NCBI GenBank assembly: GCA_016219865.1 | Contig: JACRKF010000027.1 | Location: forward strand, 1 to 53,958 | Source: Candidatus Woesearchaeota archaeon | Lineage (GTDB): Archaea; Nanobdellota; Nanobdellia; Woesearchaeales; DSVV01 | Reading direction: 5' to 3' | Length of the DNA: 53,958 bases | Shown: piece by piece, positions 52,841 to 53,958 of the stretch | How positions within the stretch are numbered: the stretch's first letter is position 1 | How the letters are laid out: each line of letters begins with the position of its first letter | Notes under the pieces: model-generated | What the model was told of the DNA's origin: nothing | Database searches by the model: none | What the model saw: the letters and a program-made list of their open reading frames with translations, nothing else | Position numbers and translations under genes: made by a program

Positions 52841-53131
52841 TCATTGCTCTTCAGTTGCTTCATCAAGATAGCCTTGCATAAAACTTTCTTCCCAAGCTTT
52901 TAATTCATCATTCACACAGAACTCTTCAAGAAACTCTTTTGAATAGATATCAACATCATTAGTATCTGCAAGAAACTCTTGTTCAAGCTCTTCAAAAGCA
53001 ATTTTTGCTGAGATCATTCTTCTTTTATTTCTGTTTCTTTTTGCTTCTTGATTAAAATCCTGAAAATCAAGATAAATATAGTCATCATTTTCTTGTTCAT
53101 AGCTTTGATTTACTAATTGCATTGTATTCAT
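52841..53131 (-). CDS. Small acidic hypothetical protein
   Basis: 96 aa from the ATG at 53131 after GAGGTGA; the GTG start in the track lies inside that site. Acidic, helical C-terminal half (FEELEQEFLADTND, LKAWEESFMQGYLDEATEEQ) and a basic patch KRNRNKRRM near 35. No family recognised. Its stop overlaps the binding site of the Bro-N-like pseudogene. Confidence 0.55.
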   Translation of the reverse strand: MNTMQLVNQSYEQENDDYIYLDFQDFNQEAKRNRNKRRMISAKIAFEELEQEFLADTNDVDIYSKEFLEEFCVNDELKAWEESFMQGYLDEATEEQ

Positions 53132-53147
53132 ACTGTTCACCTCTTAA

Positions 53148-53264
53148 CTACATTATAGTTCTTACTGCTTTTTTTGAAAGCAGTGTTATTTTTTCAATAA
53201 ATAAGCCATGAATTGTATCATAACTCATATCATTGCAAGTATATTGTTCATCAAGCCTATACAT
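53148..53264 (-). CDS. Possible 38-aa small protein
   Basis: MYRLDEQYTCNDMSYDTIHG... is preceded by a strong GAGGTGAT binding site (about 53272-53279). Its stop is 17 nt from the next start, and the three minus-strand starts share the same GAGGTGA site, which supports a real operon. Function unknown. Confidence 0.45.
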   Translation of the reverse strand: MYRLDEQYTCNDMSYDTIHGLFIEKITLLSKKAVRTIM

Positions 53265-53607
53265 AATAATCACCTCAGTTTTTTGATCCTTATCAAATTC
53301 TTTTGTCCGAATTGCCTAGTTGTGATAATTTTGCATTTTCGCAAAATTATCAATAAAAATAATAAGACAAAGGGCTTTAGGGGGTTGAATCGCCCTTGTC
53401 AAAGTCAAACAAAATAGAATTATACTACGCTAAGTCCTTTATATACCTCACAGCTCCATGTCCAGTGACCAGTGCAGAGTGTTTATAGTGGCCAGTGGGT
53501 ATATCTGCCATATGGAATTTATACTCTATTTATCTATTACATTTGTATAATGAATAAGTGTTAAGTAAAATAAAATAACGGCACTAAACTGAATAGGGAG
53601 GGGCAAA
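53265..53607. other. Gene-free spacer with hairpins and a GC-richer block
   Basis: Holds TTTGAT/ATCAAA (53282-53297), the palindrome at 53323-53352, a GACAA(A)GGGC/GCCCTTGTC hairpin (53366-53400) and, after a TATA-like TTTATATAC (about 53439), a GC-richer stretch at 53445-53515 with CCAGTG three times. A small RNA is possible. No ORF I trust. Confidence 0.4.
53323..53352. repeat. Diverged palindromic repeat
   Basis: TGATAATTTTGC / GCAAAATTATCA, perfect 12-bp arms, loop ATTTTC. Shares the AATTTTGC/GCAAAATT core with the main family. Confidence 0.65.
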
Positions 53608-53811
53608 TTAGTCTCTTCCTATATTTACCAATTCAAGAACTTGAGAATGTAATATTGGATTAGCAGAAACTATTGTTTTTGATTCCAAGCTATGTGGTCT
53701 CCCTTGATAGTCTGTTACTTTTGCTCCTGCTTCTCTTACAGCCTGTGTTATAACATCAATTAACATATTATTTATTGAATTGATTAGTTATTTATAAAGA
53801 TTTGCCCCTCC
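53597..53811. repeat. 12-bp inverted repeat bracketing the IMPase fragment
   Basis: GGAGGGGCAAAT (53597-53608) and ATTTGCCCCTCC (53800-53811) are exact reverse complements 191 bp apart. The left arm touches the stop codon of the fragment; the right arm is upstream of its promoter. Confidence 0.7.
53608..53766 (-). pseudogene. Inositol-monophosphatase-family C-terminal fragment
   Basis: 52 codons: VITQAVREAGAKVTDYQGRP, then SKTIVSANPILHSQVLELV. This is the end of the IMPase/SuhB fold (EAGGxVTDxxG...SNxxIH). The metal-binding N-terminal domain is absent, so it cannot be active alone. Unusually, a minus-strand TATA (CTTTATAAATA, about 53788-53798) lies about 27 nt before its ATG, so it may still be expressed. 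Flanked by a 12-bp inverted repeat. Confidence 0.65.
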
Positions 53812-53822
53812 TTTATGTTTAG

Positions 53823-53852
53823 AGAACTTTGCAAAATTCTTTGCAAAGTTCT
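53823..53852. repeat. Double-core copy of the palindromic repeat family
   Basis: AGAACTTTGCAAA / TTTGCAAAGTTCT, perfect 13-bp arms, loop ATTC; reverse complement of the copy at 33922-33951. Confidence 0.9.
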
Positions 53853-53929
53853 TAATTAATTTAATTAGAAAAGCAAAAGTATAAATACTATTTCTCGTCT
53901 AAAAATGATATATTTTAGAGGTGATAAAT

Positions 53930-53958
53930 ATGAATAATTTAATTGATTTTGCTTTGAA
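53930..53958 (+). CDS. Start of a gene cut by the window edge
   Basis: ATG preceded by GAGGTGAT and an AGTATAAATA box near 53878-53887. Nine codons visible (MNNLIDFAL). Nothing can be said about its function. Confidence 0.5.

Noticed and set aside
53366-53400. tRNA T-arm-like GGGGGTTGAATCGCCC
   Set aside because: The stem does not pair as a T-arm and no acceptor, D or anticodon arms are found; it is better explained as part of a simple hairpin.

Overview
The window looks like a piece of a small-genome archaeon of the DPANN type (Woesearchaeota/Pacearchaeota-like). Pointers: AT-rich DNA, archaeal-type AlaRS, class I CCA-adding enzyme, family B DNA polymerase, Lrp regulators, a GspE/FlaI-type secretion ATPase with its FlaJ/TadC membrane partner, GGTGA-type ribosome binding sites, and many genes whose TATA box lies about 26-30 nt before the ATG (leaderless mRNAs). 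The lineage is inferred from gene style, not from a marker tree. I found no rRNA, tRNA or CRISPR array.

Layout. 1-10 kb: structured RNA or terminator at the left edge, a CuA-type cupredoxin lipoprotein, an alkaline-phosphatase-superfamily enzyme, a PfkB kinase carrying palindrome-derived insertions, a HIT hydrolase, a secreted coiled-coil protein, a lipoprotein, cca, an orphan RHH antitoxin, and a PAP2 phosphatase plus polyprenol-kinase-like pair. 9.4-14.5 kb: an ATP-grasp ligase beside an alanine-dehydrogenase/carboxyethylornithine-synthase-like gene broken by a 31-bp tandem duplication, then two Cys-rich surface proteins with class III (pilin-like) leaders. 14.5-21.4 kb: two degenerate HIT proteins, a decayed AbrB-PIN pair, a tRNA methylthiotransferase, cold-shock protein, FKBP isomerase, an IS4-like relic with 19-bp terminal repeats, and a MntA-HepT toxin-antitoxin pair. 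21.4-29.1 kb: a pabC-folP-folK folate operon, a divergent Lrp/Asp-racemase pair, a DHODH, VapBC and family B DNA polymerase. 29.6-33.7 kb: an argB-argD-argC-argJ operon making ornithine. 33.7-38.4 kb: repeat-rich spacer, alaS, and a divergent HPF-like gene sharing a 19-bp palindrome with alaS. 38.5-43.9 kb: two secreted Cys-repeat proteins, a nucleotidyltransferase two-gene module, and an asparaginase-like half protein. 43.9-51.7 kb: ATPase_2/DUF234 protein, small RHH protein, the secretion ATPase interrupted by a 522-aa intein in its Asp box, and its membrane partner. 51.8-54 kb: AlkD and a decayed accessory edge (Bro-N/DinD-like pseudogene, inositol-monophosphatase C-terminal fragment, small ORFs).

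The main unexplained signal is a dispersed palindromic repeat family with arms AGAGAA(T/C)TTTGCAAA. It occurs in spacers across the window, overlaps the ends of two convergent genes, and appears to have been inserted in frame in the PfkB kinase gene, reminiscent of Rickettsia palindromic elements. Other leads are the intein in the secretion ATPase, the 26-aa and 16-aa Cys-repeat surface proteins, a class-2-like DHODH with a class-1-like catalytic Cys, the alaS/HPF operator-like palindrome, and a nucleotidyltransferase module whose partner is not HEPN. All coordinates were counted by hand. Family names come from motif recognition, not searches.
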